The position numbers were made by a program, and so were the translations under genes. DNA of 64,000 bases from the NCBI GenBank assembly GCA_026914155.1, contig JAPPGH010000050.1, positions 124,001 to 188,000 on the forward strand. The letters are read 5' to 3'. Below, one piece after another: positions 34,504 to 42,410 of this stretch; within the stretch, counting starts at the first letter, position 1, and each line of letters starts with the position of its first letter. The stretch comes from Candidatus Palauibacter rhopaloidicola. Its GTDB lineage: Bacteria; Gemmatimonadota; Gemmatimonadetes; Palauibacterales; Palauibacteraceae. Under the pieces are notes generated by a model. The model saw only the letters and a program-made list of their open reading frames with translations, made no database searches and was not told where the DNA came from.

Positions 34504-34937
34504 AGCGTGGGGCCGCGATGTCGGCGGTTGCGATCGGGGTGTGGGCGGCGGCCGAGGGGTGCGGCTTTGCGACGGATCCGGGCGAGAGGCCGCTGGAAGG
34601 GAGCTGGCTCGGCGCGGTAAGTCTGATCGACGGGGGAGGCGTGTCCTGGCAACTCTGGCTGCAGGAGGACGGGCAGGGCAACGTCTCGGGCCGGGTCAGC
34701 CGAACGGATTTCCGCCGCCTCCCGCACCCCGCCGAGCAGGTGTCCCCCGGCACGGTGAGCGGCGTGCACGAGCCATCGAGGGTCCTCTTGACGCTCGACT
34801 ACGGCGAGTCCTCGGAGCGCTACGACGGTCGTATCCGGTCCGACGATCGCATCACCGGCCTCATCGAACGCGGCACGACCGTTCTGAGCGTCGGCACGCT
34901 GGAATTCCGCCGGATCGACACAGGCGGCGGCGGATGA
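34497..34937 (+). CDS. Putative exported lipoprotein, unknown
   Basis: 146 residues from ATG 34497 (alternative ATG 34518). The N-terminus MLKRGAAMSAVAIGVW with a Cys at residue 22 resembles a lipoprotein signal, although the lipobox (AAEGC) is imperfect. The mature part is beta-rich (LEGSWLGAVSLIDGGGVSWQ, SERYDGRIRSDDRITGLIER). No family is recognised. The start lies inside the end of the DarG fragment, so the junction of the decayed patch may have altered the original 5' end. It overlaps the next ORF by four bases. Confidence 0.55.
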   Translation: MLKRGAAMSAVAIGVWAAAEGCGFATDPGERPLEGSWLGAVSLIDGGGVSWQLWLQEDGQGNVSGRVSRTDFRRLPHPAEQVSPGTVSGVHEPSRVLLTLDYGESSERYDGRIRSDDRITGLIERGTTVLSVGTLEFRRIDTGGGG

Positions 34938-35065
34938 CGGACGAAGAGCGGAGACCCCACATCATGGAGTTGATCGCCCGCGCCCCGTGGCGCGAGGCCG
35001 TGACCTGCCGGGACCGCCGCGACTTCGAGATCCGCCGCGGCGACACCGGCAAGCGCGACGACTGA
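34934..35065 (+). CDS. 43-residue ORF, possibly a truncated remnant
   Basis: MTDEERRPHIMELIARAPWR, EAVTCRDRRDFEIRRGD and a short basic-acidic tail. It starts with an ATGA overlap with the previous gene, which argues for translation. The ELIARAPWREAVT segment looks like the beginning of a longer soluble protein that stops early, but I cannot name a family with confidence. No other features. Confidence 0.35.
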   Translation: MTDEERRPHIMELIARAPWREAVTCRDRRDFEIRRGDTGKRDD

Positions 35066-35072
35066 CCCGCGG

Positions 35073-36581
35073 TTGGCACCACGATTGCCCCCAACGCGGA
35101 GCCAGGATCGGCGGCCGCGTCGCGTTCTCGTCACCGGGGCGAGCGGATACGTCGGTGGACGGCTCGTCCCGGCGCTCGAGGCGCGCGGAGAACGGGTCCG
35201 CTGTCTCGCTCGTAACCCCCGGTACCTCGCCAACCGGTTCTCGAGCCGGACGGAGATCCTGGCGGGCGACGTGTTGGATCTCGACTCGCTCGTTGAAGCG
35301 CTTCAGGGGGTGGACACCGCCTACTATCTCGTCCATTCGATGGGATCGAAGGCCGACTTCGAGGAACAGGACCGCCTCGGTGCCGGCAATTTCGCCCGGG
35401 CCGCGCGAGTGCGGAGCGTGCGCCGGGTGATCTATCTCGGCGGTCTCATCGGTGACGGCGAGCTGTCGCCCCACCTCGCGAGCCGGCGGGAAGTCGGCCG
35501 CATCCTCGCCGCCGAAGGGCCGCCCACGCTGGAGTTCCGCGCCTCCATCATCATCGGATCGGGGTCGCTCTCCTTCGAACTCCTGCGGAGCCTGGTCAAC
35601 AAGCTGCCGTGCATGGTTACGCCGCGCTGGGTCCGGACGCCGGCCCAGCCCATCGCGATCGACGACGTTATCGCCTACCTGATCCACGGGTTCGATCTCG
35701 ACCTGGAACGCAGCGCGGTGTTCGAGATCGGCGGGCCGAGTCCCGTTACCTACGGCGAACTGATGCACGAGTACGCGCGCCAGGTCGGCGTGCGGCGCGT
35801 GATGGTCCCGGTCCCCCTCCTCAGTCCGCGACTGTCGAGCCTGTGGCTCGGTCTCGTCACGCCGGTGTATGCGCGCGTGGGCCGGAAGCTCGTGACCAGC
35901 CTGCGGAACCAGACGGTCGTGCGCGATGCCGCGGCCCTGGAACGCTTCCCGGTCCGTCCTCTCGATGTGCGCGAGGCGATCGAGCGGGCGCTGAGTGAGG
36001 AAGACGGCGAGATGGCCCGGACTCGGTGGAGCGACGCCGTCTCGTCAGGCGGCGGGCAGCCGCTCTGGGGCGGGAAACGCATCGGTTCCCGGATCGTCGA
36101 CCGGCAGCAGGCGGTGGTGGAAGTCGGTGCCGAGCGCGCCTTCGCGCCGATCGAGCGCATCGGCGGTGCGACGGGCTGGTACTACGCCAACTGGCTGTGG
36201 GTGCTGCGCGGATCCGCGGATCTCCTCCTGGGCGGGGTCGGCATGCGGCGCGGGCGGCCGCATCCGACCGAGCTGCGCCCCGGCGACCCGCTCGACTTCT
36301 GGCGCGTAGAGGCCGTCCAACCCGGCCGCCTGCTCCGCCTGCGGGCCGAGATGAAGGTCCCGGGACGCGCCTGGCTCCAGTTCGAAGTCGAACCCCTAAA
36401 GGTAGGCAGCCGGATCACGCAGACCGCCATCTTCGACCCGCTGGGTCTCGGCGGCCTGCTGTACTGGTACCTCCTCTACCCCATCCACCGGCTGATCTTC
36501 CGCGGCATGCTCCACGGCATCGTGCGGCGCATCGATTCGGCGCCCGCGAGGGATCCGGAACCTCGAGCAAAGCGCGAGTAG
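35073..36581 (+). CDS. NAD(P)-binding SDR protein with C-terminal DUF2867 domain
   Basis: 502 residues from TTG 35073. The N-terminal atypical-SDR fold has RVLVTGASGYVGGRLVPALE with the nucleotide loop, then GDVLDLDSLVEALQGVDTAY and YLVHSMG. The C-terminal ~150 residues (from about GGATGWYYANWLWVLRGSAD) form a DUF2867 domain, and a hydrophobic stretch near the end (GLGGLLYWYLLYPIHRLIF) may bind membrane. This two-domain layout is common in proteins annotated as nucleoside-diphosphate-sugar epimerases; the substrate is unknown. It ends directly against the convergent PIN gene with no gap. Confidence 0.85.
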   Translation: MAPRLPPTRSQDRRPRRVLVTGASGYVGGRLVPALEARGERVRCLARNPRYLANRFSSRTEILAGDVLDLDSLVEALQGVDTAYYLVHSMGSKADFEEQDRLGAGNFARAARVRSVRRVIYLGGLIGDGELSPHLASRREVGRILAAEGPPTLEFRASIIIGSGSLSFELLRSLVNKLPCMVTPRWVRTPAQPIAIDDVIAYLIHGFDLDLERSAVFEIGGPSPVTYGELMHEYARQVGVRRVMVPVPLLSPRLSSLWLGLVTPVYARVGRKLVTSLRNQTVVRDAAALERFPVRPLDVREAIERALSEEDGEMARTRWSDAVSSGGGQPLWGGKRIGSRIVDRQQAVVEVGAERAFAPIERIGGATGWYYANWLWVLRGSADLLLGGVGMRRGRPHPTELRPGDPLDFWRVEAVQPGRLLRLRAEMKVPGRAWLQFEVEPLKVGSRITQTAIFDPLGLGGLLYWYLLYPIHRLIFRGMLHGIVRRIDSAPARDPEPRAKRE

Positions 36582-36968
36582 CTACCAGAGACGATCCAGA
36601 CCGTAGCGGTCGAATACTCCGTCGATCGAGATGATCGGAAGGCCGCGCGCGAGAGCCTGTGCTGCGAGCATTCGGTCGAAGGGGTCCCGATGGGGGCCGG
36701 GCAGGCGCCCGGCGCGTTCCCCGTCGCTGACGCTGATGGCAAGTTCGCTGAACCCCTGATCGGATATGCGGCCGGCCACATCCAGGGCCACTGCCTCGCC
36801 ACCCGGCAGTCGGCCGATCCGGTGCTTCGTCGCGATTTCCCACGCGGAAGCCGCGCTGACGGCGATGTCGTTCGTCTCGTCCGAAATAAGACGGCGAGCC
36901 TTTCGGGACAGCCGCCCGCTGTCCGCGATCCACCAGAGAAACGCATGCGTGTCCAGCAACACGCGCAC
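36582..36968 (-). CDS. PIN-domain toxin (VapC-like) of a Phd/PIN pair
   Basis: 128 residues. PIN-domain acidic residues are visible: Asp in RVLLDTHAFLWW, Glu in SAASAWEIATKHRIG and Asp in HRDPFDRMLAAQA, with ISIDGVFDRYG near the end. The LLDTHAFLWW start is typical of the VapC subgroup that pairs with Phd-type antitoxins. The expected activity is Mg-dependent RNase. It begins two bases after the antitoxin stop. Confidence 0.88.
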   Translation of the reverse strand: MRVLLDTHAFLWWIADSGRLSRKARRLISDETNDIAVSAASAWEIATKHRIGRLPGGEAVALDVAGRISDQGFSELAISVSDGERAGRLPGPHRDPFDRMLAAQALARGLPIISIDGVFDRYGLDRLW

Positions 36969-36970
36969 CG

Positions 36971-37207
36971 CTATCTGCCTTCCCAGGCGGCCAGTTCCTC
37001 CTCCGGCAGCGGGTCGAAGAAGCTGTCGGGGATCACGATCCGGTCCCTTAGAACATCCGGTTGGCGCTTGCCGGCCGGCTTGCAGGCCACCAGCCGTGCC
37101 ACCGGCTCGCCGCGGCGAGCGATGACGATGTCCTCTCCAGCTTCCACCTGTGCCAGAAGGCGAGACAACTGTGTCTTGGCTTCATGAACGTTCACGACGT
37201 GCGACAT
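36971..37207 (-). CDS. Phd/YefM-family antitoxin
   Basis: 78 residues: VNVHEAKTQLSRLLAQVEAG and EDIVIARRGEPVARLVA are the classic Phd/YefM N-terminal DNA-binding fold; the C-terminal tail (FFDPLPEEELAAW) would wrap the toxin. The ribosome site GGAGGGG precedes ATG 37207. It is the first gene of the pair, and operator-like 12-bp repeats sit directly upstream, fitting autoregulation. Confidence 0.9.
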   Translation of the reverse strand: MSHVVNVHEAKTQLSRLLAQVEAGEDIVIARRGEPVARLVACKPAGKRQPDVLRDRIVIPDSFFDPLPEEELAAWEGR

Positions 37208-37223
37208 CTCCCCTCCGGAACTC

Positions 37224-37277
37224 AGTATCTAGCTAAGTATCTAGCTAAGAATCTAGCCGAGTCGCGATGCGGATCAA
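37224..37277 (-). promoter_or_regulatory. Phd/PIN promoter with three 12-bp operator-like repeats
   Basis: On the plus strand the units AGTATCTAGCTA (37224-37235 and 37236-37247) and AGAATCTAGCCG (37248-37259) form a tandem array rich in CTAG/TAGCTA. On the minus strand TTGATC (37277-37272) and TAGATT (37255-37250) give a -35/-10 pair with a 16-base spacer, so the repeats cover the -10 and the start. This layout fits autorepression by the antitoxin. Confidence 0.6.
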
Positions 37278-37427
37278 GACGCCCGGCGTTCCGGAAGAAC
37301 CGGGCGAAGCGTCGGTACCGCGGCGGGCGCATGGTTCCCTCCACCAGGCGGACATTGCAGGTTACCGCGCCCGCTGGACCGTCACCGCCCGGAAGGCGGC
37401 GACCGCGCACCCACAACGGAGTGTCCC

Positions 37428-37934
37428 ATGATTGCTCAACAGACCCTCATGCAGTTCGACCACATCGTGACGGGCTGCCGCGCCACGCTGGAAGCCGTGC
37501 CGGACGACCGCCTCGACTGGCGCCCGCACGAGAAGTCGTGGACGCTCGGGGAGTTGGCGACGCACGTCGCGATGCTCCCCAACTGGACCGTGGCGACGCT
37601 GACCATGTCCGAGTTCGACGTGGCTCCGGACGGCGATGGCCCGCCGCAGAATCCCGAACTCAAGTCCTCGGCCGAACTCGTCGCGGCGCTCGAACAAAGC
37701 GCGGCCGCGGCGCGGGAGACGATCGAGGCCACCTCGGACGAGATCTTCGCCGGTTCGTGGACGCTCAAGGTGGCGGGCGAGGATCGCTTCTCGATGCCCA
37801 AGGCGGTCGTGATGCGGAGCTTCATCCTCGACCACCTGATCCACCACCGCGCGCAACTCGGCGTCTACCTGCGGCTCCTCGACGTGCCGGTGCCCCAGAT
37901 GTTCGGGCCGACGGCGGACTATCCGGATATGTGA
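37428..37934 (+). CDS. DinB family protein
   Basis: 168 residues without a signal peptide. The four-helix DinB bundle is recognisable with its metal histidines: His in GELATHVAMLPNW and two in ILDHLIHHRAQLGVYL. LDWRPHEKSWTLGELATH is the family's characteristic first motif. Members include bacillithiol or mycothiol transferases and many uncharacterised proteins. The ribosome site GGAG lies before ATG 37428. The 193 bases between the promoter of the TA pair and this gene hold no other clear gene. Confidence 0.87.
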   Translation: MIAQQTLMQFDHIVTGCRATLEAVPDDRLDWRPHEKSWTLGELATHVAMLPNWTVATLTMSEFDVAPDGDGPPQNPELKSSAELVAALEQSAAAARETIEATSDEIFAGSWTLKVAGEDRFSMPKAVVMRSFILDHLIHHRAQLGVYLRLLDVPVPQMFGPTADYPDM

Positions 37935-37955
37935 CGGAAAGGGACGGCGCCGCGG

Positions 37956-38312
37956 TCAGTCCAGGAGCTTCAGCCAGCTCCGCAGTTCGCTCGCCTTGTC
38001 CGCCTGGCGGCTGATCGATTCGCGGTTGACGTCGTTCAACTCGATGGGACCCCGAGCGGGAACGGCCCCCGCCTGCTCGGCCGCGGCATACGCCTCCTCG
38101 GCGTTCCTGAGGGCATCGACGAACGCCCCGGCCGCGCGGTGTACCAGGGCCGCGGCGTCCGTCTTCGACTCGCGAGCCGTTTCCAGCCGTTCCTCCGCCC
38201 TCTTCACCGCGAGTGTGGCGTTGGCCAGCGCCCGGTACGACGCGTCGTACGCCTCCTCCTTCGACATCGCCATCCGGTAGGCGTCGAGGGCTCTCTTCGC
38301 CGGATCCTTCAT
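37956..38312 (-). CDS. Coiled-coil protein, unknown
   Basis: 118 residues, almost entirely helical and rich in Ala, Glu, Lys and Arg (TLAVKRAEERLETARESKTD, AFVDALRNAEEAYAAAEQAG). No signal or membrane segment. The ribosome site AAGGGGA precedes ATG 38312. No family is recognised; size and composition resemble small cytoplasmic coiled-coil adaptors. The upstream region is a 13-bp tandem repeat. Confidence 0.65.
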   Translation of the reverse strand: MKDPAKRALDAYRMAMSKEEAYDASYRALANATLAVKRAEERLETARESKTDAAALVHRAAGAFVDALRNAEEAYAAAEQAGAVPARGPIELNDVNRESISRQADKASELRSWLKLLD

Positions 38313-38322
38313 CTATCGTCCC

Positions 38323-38374
38323 CTTATTGGTGTCGCTTATCGGTGTCGCTTATCGGTGCCGCTGATCGGTGCCG
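38323..38374. repeat. Four tandem 13-bp repeats upstream of the coiled-coil gene
   Basis: CTTATTGGTGTCG, CTTATCGGTGTCG, CTTATCGGTGCCG and CTGATCGGTGCCG run head to tail from 10 bases upstream of the start codon at 38312. The 13-bp period is not a codon multiple, so they are unlikely to be coding. They may be a regulator array or a slippage tract whose length sets the spacing of the promoter. Confidence 0.75.
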
Positions 38375-38430
38375 TTTGCCACTGGACCGCCGCCGCGAAG
38401 ATAGCGCGCGGGCTCGACCGTCGGACAAGT

Positions 38431-39558
38431 CTACGGAAACCGGCTTCGGTCGATGTCGGGGATGATCCGGAGCGCGTTCTCGAAGTAGACCTTCCGCAGG
38501 ACCTCGTCCGGCAGGTCGAGGCCGTACATGCGCCAGAAAGCGTGGTACCTGCGATAGTAGGGGAAGTACTCGTCGGCGGTCTCCAGCACCCGGAAGTAGG
38601 TGGGGTACTCGTCCGGCGCCCAGGAGTCCTTCCCCATCAGGATGCGGTCCTGGTACTCGGTGAAGAATTCGCGGGCGAAGCGGGGCTGCCGGCCCGGCTC
38701 GTAGATCACGGCGCCGAGTCCGACGTTCATGTTCGGGATCTCGTCCAGGAGCTGCCCGAGGCGGCCGAGGTCGTGGCCGAGCCACGCGAGGTGCGCGGCG
38801 ATGAACGTGGTCTCCGGGTGTCGGCGGAACATGTTCAGTTGCTCCTCCAGCACCAGCTCGAAGGAGGGGGGGCCGGTCTGTCGGCGGCGGGGCCGGAGGC
38901 GAAGCTCGAGCCAGCGCTCGTTGCTTTCGTCCATCGGCTCCCAGAACGACGCGGGGTCTCCCGAGTGGATGAGGACGGGGATGCCGAGTTCTCCCGCCTT
39001 GGCCCAGATCGGGTCGAGACGGGGGTCGTCCACCGGGACGCGCCGGTCGGCGGCATCGGTGAGCCACAGCCCGAGGTTCTTGAAGATCTTGAGCCCGCGG
39101 GCGCCGGCTTCGACATCGGCCTCCAGCCGCGCCGCGGCGAGCGCCCCGAATTCGGGGTTCCCGATGTCGCTGAAGTCGACGTTCGCGAACACGACGAAAC
39201 GGCCGGGATACGCGGCCTCGAAGGCCTCGATCTGGTGCGCGAGCCGGGGGCCGGTGCCGCCGCTCAGGTTGACGCCGACGGCGAGGTTGAGCACGTCCAT
39301 GTCGCGCACGAGCTGGTCGAGCTGCGCGCGCGGCATCGTCCCGTTGAGGTGCAGGTGGACATCCACGAAGGGGAAGGCCGCGCGCGAGACCGGGTTCTCG
39401 GGCACGACCAGCGTCGAGCGGGGGTCGTACGCCTCGACGGTCATCGGCGGCGCGGTGTCCGGGGGCACGGGCGGAGGACCGCGCCGCTCCTGAGCCGCGG
39501 CCGGCGTCGCCGCCGCCAGCATGATCGCGATCGTGATCCCCGTCCGCGCGTCCCTCAT
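38431..39558 (-). CDS. Exported metal-dependent amidohydrolase (amidohydro_2)
   Basis: 375 residues with a signal peptide (IAIMLAAATPAAAQE). TIM-barrel metal motifs: FPFVDVHLHLNGT, Lys in ARGLKIFKNLGLW (candidate for the bridging carbamate), His in IPVLIHSGDP, His in TFIAAHLAWLGHD and Asp in ILMGKDSWAPDEY. This is the decarboxylase/hydrolase-like amidohydro_2 group. The substrate is unknown. It is followed on the same strand by the coiled-coil gene. Confidence 0.83.
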   Translation of the reverse strand: MRDARTGITIAIMLAAATPAAAQERRGPPPVPPDTAPPMTVEAYDPRSTLVVPENPVSRAAFPFVDVHLHLNGTMPRAQLDQLVRDMDVLNLAVGVNLSGGTGPRLAHQIEAFEAAYPGRFVVFANVDFSDIGNPEFGALAAARLEADVEAGARGLKIFKNLGLWLTDAADRRVPVDDPRLDPIWAKAGELGIPVLIHSGDPASFWEPMDESNERWLELRLRPRRRQTGPPSFELVLEEQLNMFRRHPETTFIAAHLAWLGHDLGRLGQLLDEIPNMNVGLGAVIYEPGRQPRFAREFFTEYQDRILMGKDSWAPDEYPTYFRVLETADEYFPYYRRYHAFWRMYGLDLPDEVLRKVYFENALRIIPDIDRSRFP

Positions 39559-39603
39559 CCCGTCGTCTCCATCTTCAGGTCCGTACCAGCCTCCGAGCCG
39601 AAC

Positions 39604-40362
39604 CTATGCCCCAAAGTGCGCGGCCATGCGATCCGCCAGCGCCGCGATCATCTTCTCGCCGAGTTCGGCGCTCGCCCCGCGCGCGTCGCCGAGGATCCCG
39701 TTCGGCGTCACGCTCGCGAACCCCTCGCTGAGCACGCGCCGGATGAGTTCCGGTTCCTCTTCGGGCGTCGTAAGGCGTCCGCACTCGGCCAGTTCCTCGC
39801 GGACGATCCCGTCGTGCATGGCCATCATGATTGACGTCTCGGCGATGTCCGCGTGGCCGCCTACGCGGCCCCCGAGCCCCGCGTCCGCCTCCGCGACATC
39901 GCGCCAGACGCCGATGACCTCGGCCAGGTCCGCGTATACGTACACGGAACAGTCGGGCCCCGCCGCTTCGTTGAACGCGTCACGCGCCTCGGCGAGCGGA
40001 GCGAAGTTCCCTCCGTGGGATGGGACGAAGCAGACGCGCCGGAAGCCGTGGTGCGCGAGGCTGACGGCGTAGTCCCTGCACACGGCGAGGAAGGTCTCCT
40101 TTTCGAGGGAGACGGTGCCGGGGAACGCCATGTGGTGCGCGGACCAGCCGACCCGGATCGTGGGCGCCACGAGCGCCCCGCCGAGACGCCGGGCGATCTC
40201 GACCGCGAGCCGGTCCCCGTGCTCGGCGTCCACGAACAGCGGCAGGTGCGGCCCGTGCTGCTCCACCGCCCCGGCCGCGACGACGACCGTCGTGACCCCC
40301 GCCCCGATCGCCGCCCCGATCTCTGGCGACGTCATCCGCTCCATCCGTATTTCGGCAGTCAT
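39604..40362 (-). CDS. Creatininase-family amidohydrolase
   Basis: 252 residues from ATG 40362. The metal ligands of the creatininase family are all visible: Glu and His in GAVEQHGPHLPLFVDAEHGD, and His in FVPSHGGNF, with a later Glu in HADIAETSIMMA. Members hydrolyse cyclic amides (creatinine, or formamide steps in riboflavin/F420 and mycofactocin paths). No flanking gene reveals the substrate. ATG 40362 is chosen by family length; a longer frame runs upstream. Confidence 0.87.
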   Translation of the reverse strand: MTAEIRMERMTSPEIGAAIGAGVTTVVVAAGAVEQHGPHLPLFVDAEHGDRLAVEIARRLGGALVAPTIRVGWSAHHMAFPGTVSLEKETFLAVCRDYAVSLAHHGFRRVCFVPSHGGNFAPLAEARDAFNEAAGPDCSVYVYADLAEVIGVWRDVAEADAGLGGRVGGHADIAETSIMMAMHDGIVREELAECGRLTTPEEEPELIRRVLSEGFASVTPNGILGDARGASAELGEKMIAALADRMAAHFGA

Positions 40363-40501
40363 TCGGGTGACGCTCCGGCTCGCTGGCGCTGGAAAGGCGG
40401 CGGGGACACTGGACCCCGCAGCCTGTCGCAAGCCGAAGATCCCCCGACCCGGCCGGGGGCGCTACCCCGAGGAAGCGTTCCGCGCGGCGGCCCGCCGACT
40501 C

Positions 40502-41986
40502 CTAGTCGTTTCCCGAGAAGCCGAACACGGCGCTGAAGCGCCACCCTGCCTCTCTCAAGGAGGCCGAGCGACGAATCACCGCCTCAAGATCTGTCGGCGA
40601 GAGTGGTAAACCGGTATCGCCGGAGGCCTCGCTGAGGCGGGTGAGGTCCACAATGACCGTCTCGCTCGGTTCGTTCTCTCCCGTTCGGTTGAGCATCAGA
40701 AAGCGCTGCGGTGATCCGGCGGGGCGTTGCGGCCCCTCTATCGAGGCATGCATGAGCCCGGCTTGCAGGGCCGTCGCGTTGGGACCCGCCGGTCCCTCGG
40801 CGACCAGAGAGTCCAAGTGGACATGGATCCCCGCCGAAACGTGTCGACTCCACGGGGTATCCAGTTCCGGACCCGTCGCTTCCAGATTCCGCAGGCTGTC
40901 CAGCCATGTGGAGAGGATCTCGCCGACCGCGGCGCGATTCCCTCGGACTTCGCCAGCGGCAAGAGTCGGCGGCGCATCGCCGGACGTCAGTTCCGCGTCG
41001 TCCGTGCAGTACACCAGGCCCGCCGCGAGCATGCATACCGCAGCCAACAGGAAGGTCCCGCGCAACCAGCGCGGTAGAGGCCTCGGCTTGTCCCTGAAGA
41101 TCATTCGGATTCTCCTTTCCAGTGAGATGGCGCTCTGGCCGTCCGCGGCCGTGCTGACGAACGCGGGGCAACGCAGCGCGGAGGCCGTGGACATGAACTC
41201 GACGGTGCGCAGCAGGGCGCCGGCGTAGACACGCGGCTGAGCCGAGATGGAAGATGAGGCCAGCGCATCGGAGCAGTATTCCTGGGCCCTCCGCAACTCC
41301 CGTCGGGCCCGCCACGCCACGGGATTCCACCAGAAGACGGCGCAGGCCAGCCACTCGAGCCACCGGACCAGATGGTCTCGCCGACGAACGTGGGCGAGTT
41401 CGTGCGCGAGGATGCACCTGAGTTCCCCTGATTTCAGGCCGGAGGCGAGCTTGGCGGGGATCAGGACGCGCAGGCGGTTCCCGCCCCACCACACCATTGG
41501 GGATACGTGCGCCTGGGTCGTGTAGATCGGAGGCACGTTGCGGAGGCCGAGTTGCCCCGCAATCTCCCCGGCCACCCGCTGAACTCCCGCGGGGGCAACC
41601 TCGGATGCGCGCATCAGGTGGCGGCGGAGACGAAGAGTGCGGAAGAGGCTCCAGGAGACCACGGTCGCGGTGCCGAAGAGCCAGAGCAGAAGAAGCCCCG
41701 CCTTCCAATGGCCGGCGAGCCAGCCGGCAAGCGAAACAGCGAGAGACGACGGGGGTGGAGATGCCGAGGAGAGACCGGTCACGAGCGGCAAAGTCAGCTC
41801 GGTTCGCGGCGCGAACACCGGAATCGAGACGAGCGGAGGAGCGAGGAGCGCGGCGAGCAGCAGCAGCCATAGCGCGTGGGAAAGCGCGGGTCTGCCGAGT
41901 CGCCGCGTCACCGCCCAGGCCAGCGCCGCCAGGGCGACGGAGAGGGCCAGCTTGGTGGCTCCGATCTGGAGGATCAGATCCGTCAT
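40502..41986 (-). CDS. BlaR1/M56-like membrane sensor protease, copy 1
   Basis: 494 residues. N-terminal membrane helices are followed by the M56 zinc protease site HELAH (about 195-199) with FWWNPVAWRARRELRRAQEY downstream. A late membrane helix ends in LAAGLVYCTD, and the last ~160 residues form a periplasmic domain that is not a penicillin-binding domain. M56 proteases sense a signal outside and cleave BlaI-type repressors inside. It overlaps blaI by four bases. The paralog at 42395 has the same plan but a different sensor domain, so the two may respond to different signals. Confidence 0.85.
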   Translation of the reverse strand: MTDLILQIGATKLALSVALAALAWAVTRRLGRPALSHALWLLLLAALLAPPLVSIPVFAPRTELTLPLVTGLSSASPPPSSLAVSLAGWLAGHWKAGLLLLWLFGTATVVSWSLFRTLRLRRHLMRASEVAPAGVQRVAGEIAGQLGLRNVPPIYTTQAHVSPMVWWGGNRLRVLIPAKLASGLKSGELRCILAHELAHVRRRDHLVRWLEWLACAVFWWNPVAWRARRELRRAQEYCSDALASSSISAQPRVYAGALLRTVEFMSTASALRCPAFVSTAADGQSAISLERRIRMIFRDKPRPLPRWLRGTFLLAAVCMLAAGLVYCTDDAELTSGDAPPTLAAGEVRGNRAAVGEILSTWLDSLRNLEATGPELDTPWSRHVSAGIHVHLDSLVAEGPAGPNATALQAGLMHASIEGPQRPAGSPQRFLMLNRTGENEPSETVIVDLTRLSEASGDTGLPLSPTDLEAVIRRSASLREAGWRFSAVFGFSGND

Positions 41987-42351
41987 CCTTCCTCCAGGAT
42001 CTCGCGCAGGCGCTCGATCTCCTCGGGTTCGAGCTTCCGCTCTTCCATCAACTGGGTGATCATCGGGACCAGGGAGCCGCCCGTGATCCGGTCGGCCAGC
42101 GCCTCGAGCCGCGCGGACGCGTACGCCTCGCGGCTGATCCGGGCGGAGAAGAGTTGCGTGCCGAGGCTGGCGTCACGGTGGACGAAACCCTTGTCCTCGA
42201 GCCGCTGCAGCAGACGCTGGATGGTGCCGTGCGCGGACCTTGTCGTGTCCGGATAGAGCAGGTCGCGGAGCCGGCGGGCCGTGAGGCGCCCCTCCTTCCA
42301 GAGTCGTTCCATGACCGCGAGTTCAGCGTTGGCCAGGCGCGGCGTCGTCAT
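41983..42351 (-). CDS. BlaI/MecI/CopY-family repressor
   Basis: 122 residues. The winged-helix opening LANAELAVMERLWKEGRLTA and GTIQRLLQRLEDKGFVHRDA are typical of BlaI. The C-terminal half carries the dimerisation helices (SLVPMITQLMEERKLEPEEI). It lies between two M56 protease genes on one strand and overlaps the downstream one. The predicted operators are the two ACGAC-N5-GTCGT sites at 44002-44042, upstream of the whole operon. The ribosome site AAGAAAGGG lies upstream of the start. Confidence 0.9.
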   Translation of the reverse strand: MTTPRLANAELAVMERLWKEGRLTARRLRDLLYPDTTRSAHGTIQRLLQRLEDKGFVHRDASLGTQLFSARISREAYASARLEALADRITGGSLVPMITQLMEERKLEPEEIERLREILEEG

Positions 42352-42392
42352 GCGAAACCCTTTCTTGATCGTTCTCGGTGCCGGACGTCAAA

Positions 42393-42410
42393 CATCACGT
42401 TCCCGTGATG
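42393..42410. terminator. Perfect hairpin at the end of the upstream M56 gene
   Basis: CATCACG-TTCC-CGTGATG (7-bp arms, 4-base loop) spans the stop codon of the M56 gene. There is no T-run, so it may act as an attenuator, an mRNA stabiliser or a protein site that sets blaI expression within the operon. It does not match the ACGAC/GTCGT operator. Confidence 0.4.

Noticed and set aside
37224-37259. Iteron-like repeats as a replication origin
   Set aside because: There are only three units, no replication gene or AT-rich region, and they sit on a toxin-antitoxin promoter.
40363-40501. Possible rho-independent terminator after the M56-BlaI-M56 operon
   Set aside because: GC-rich inverted repeats are present (CCCCC...GGGGG near 40440-40460) but there is no T-run in the right orientation, so the call is not supported.
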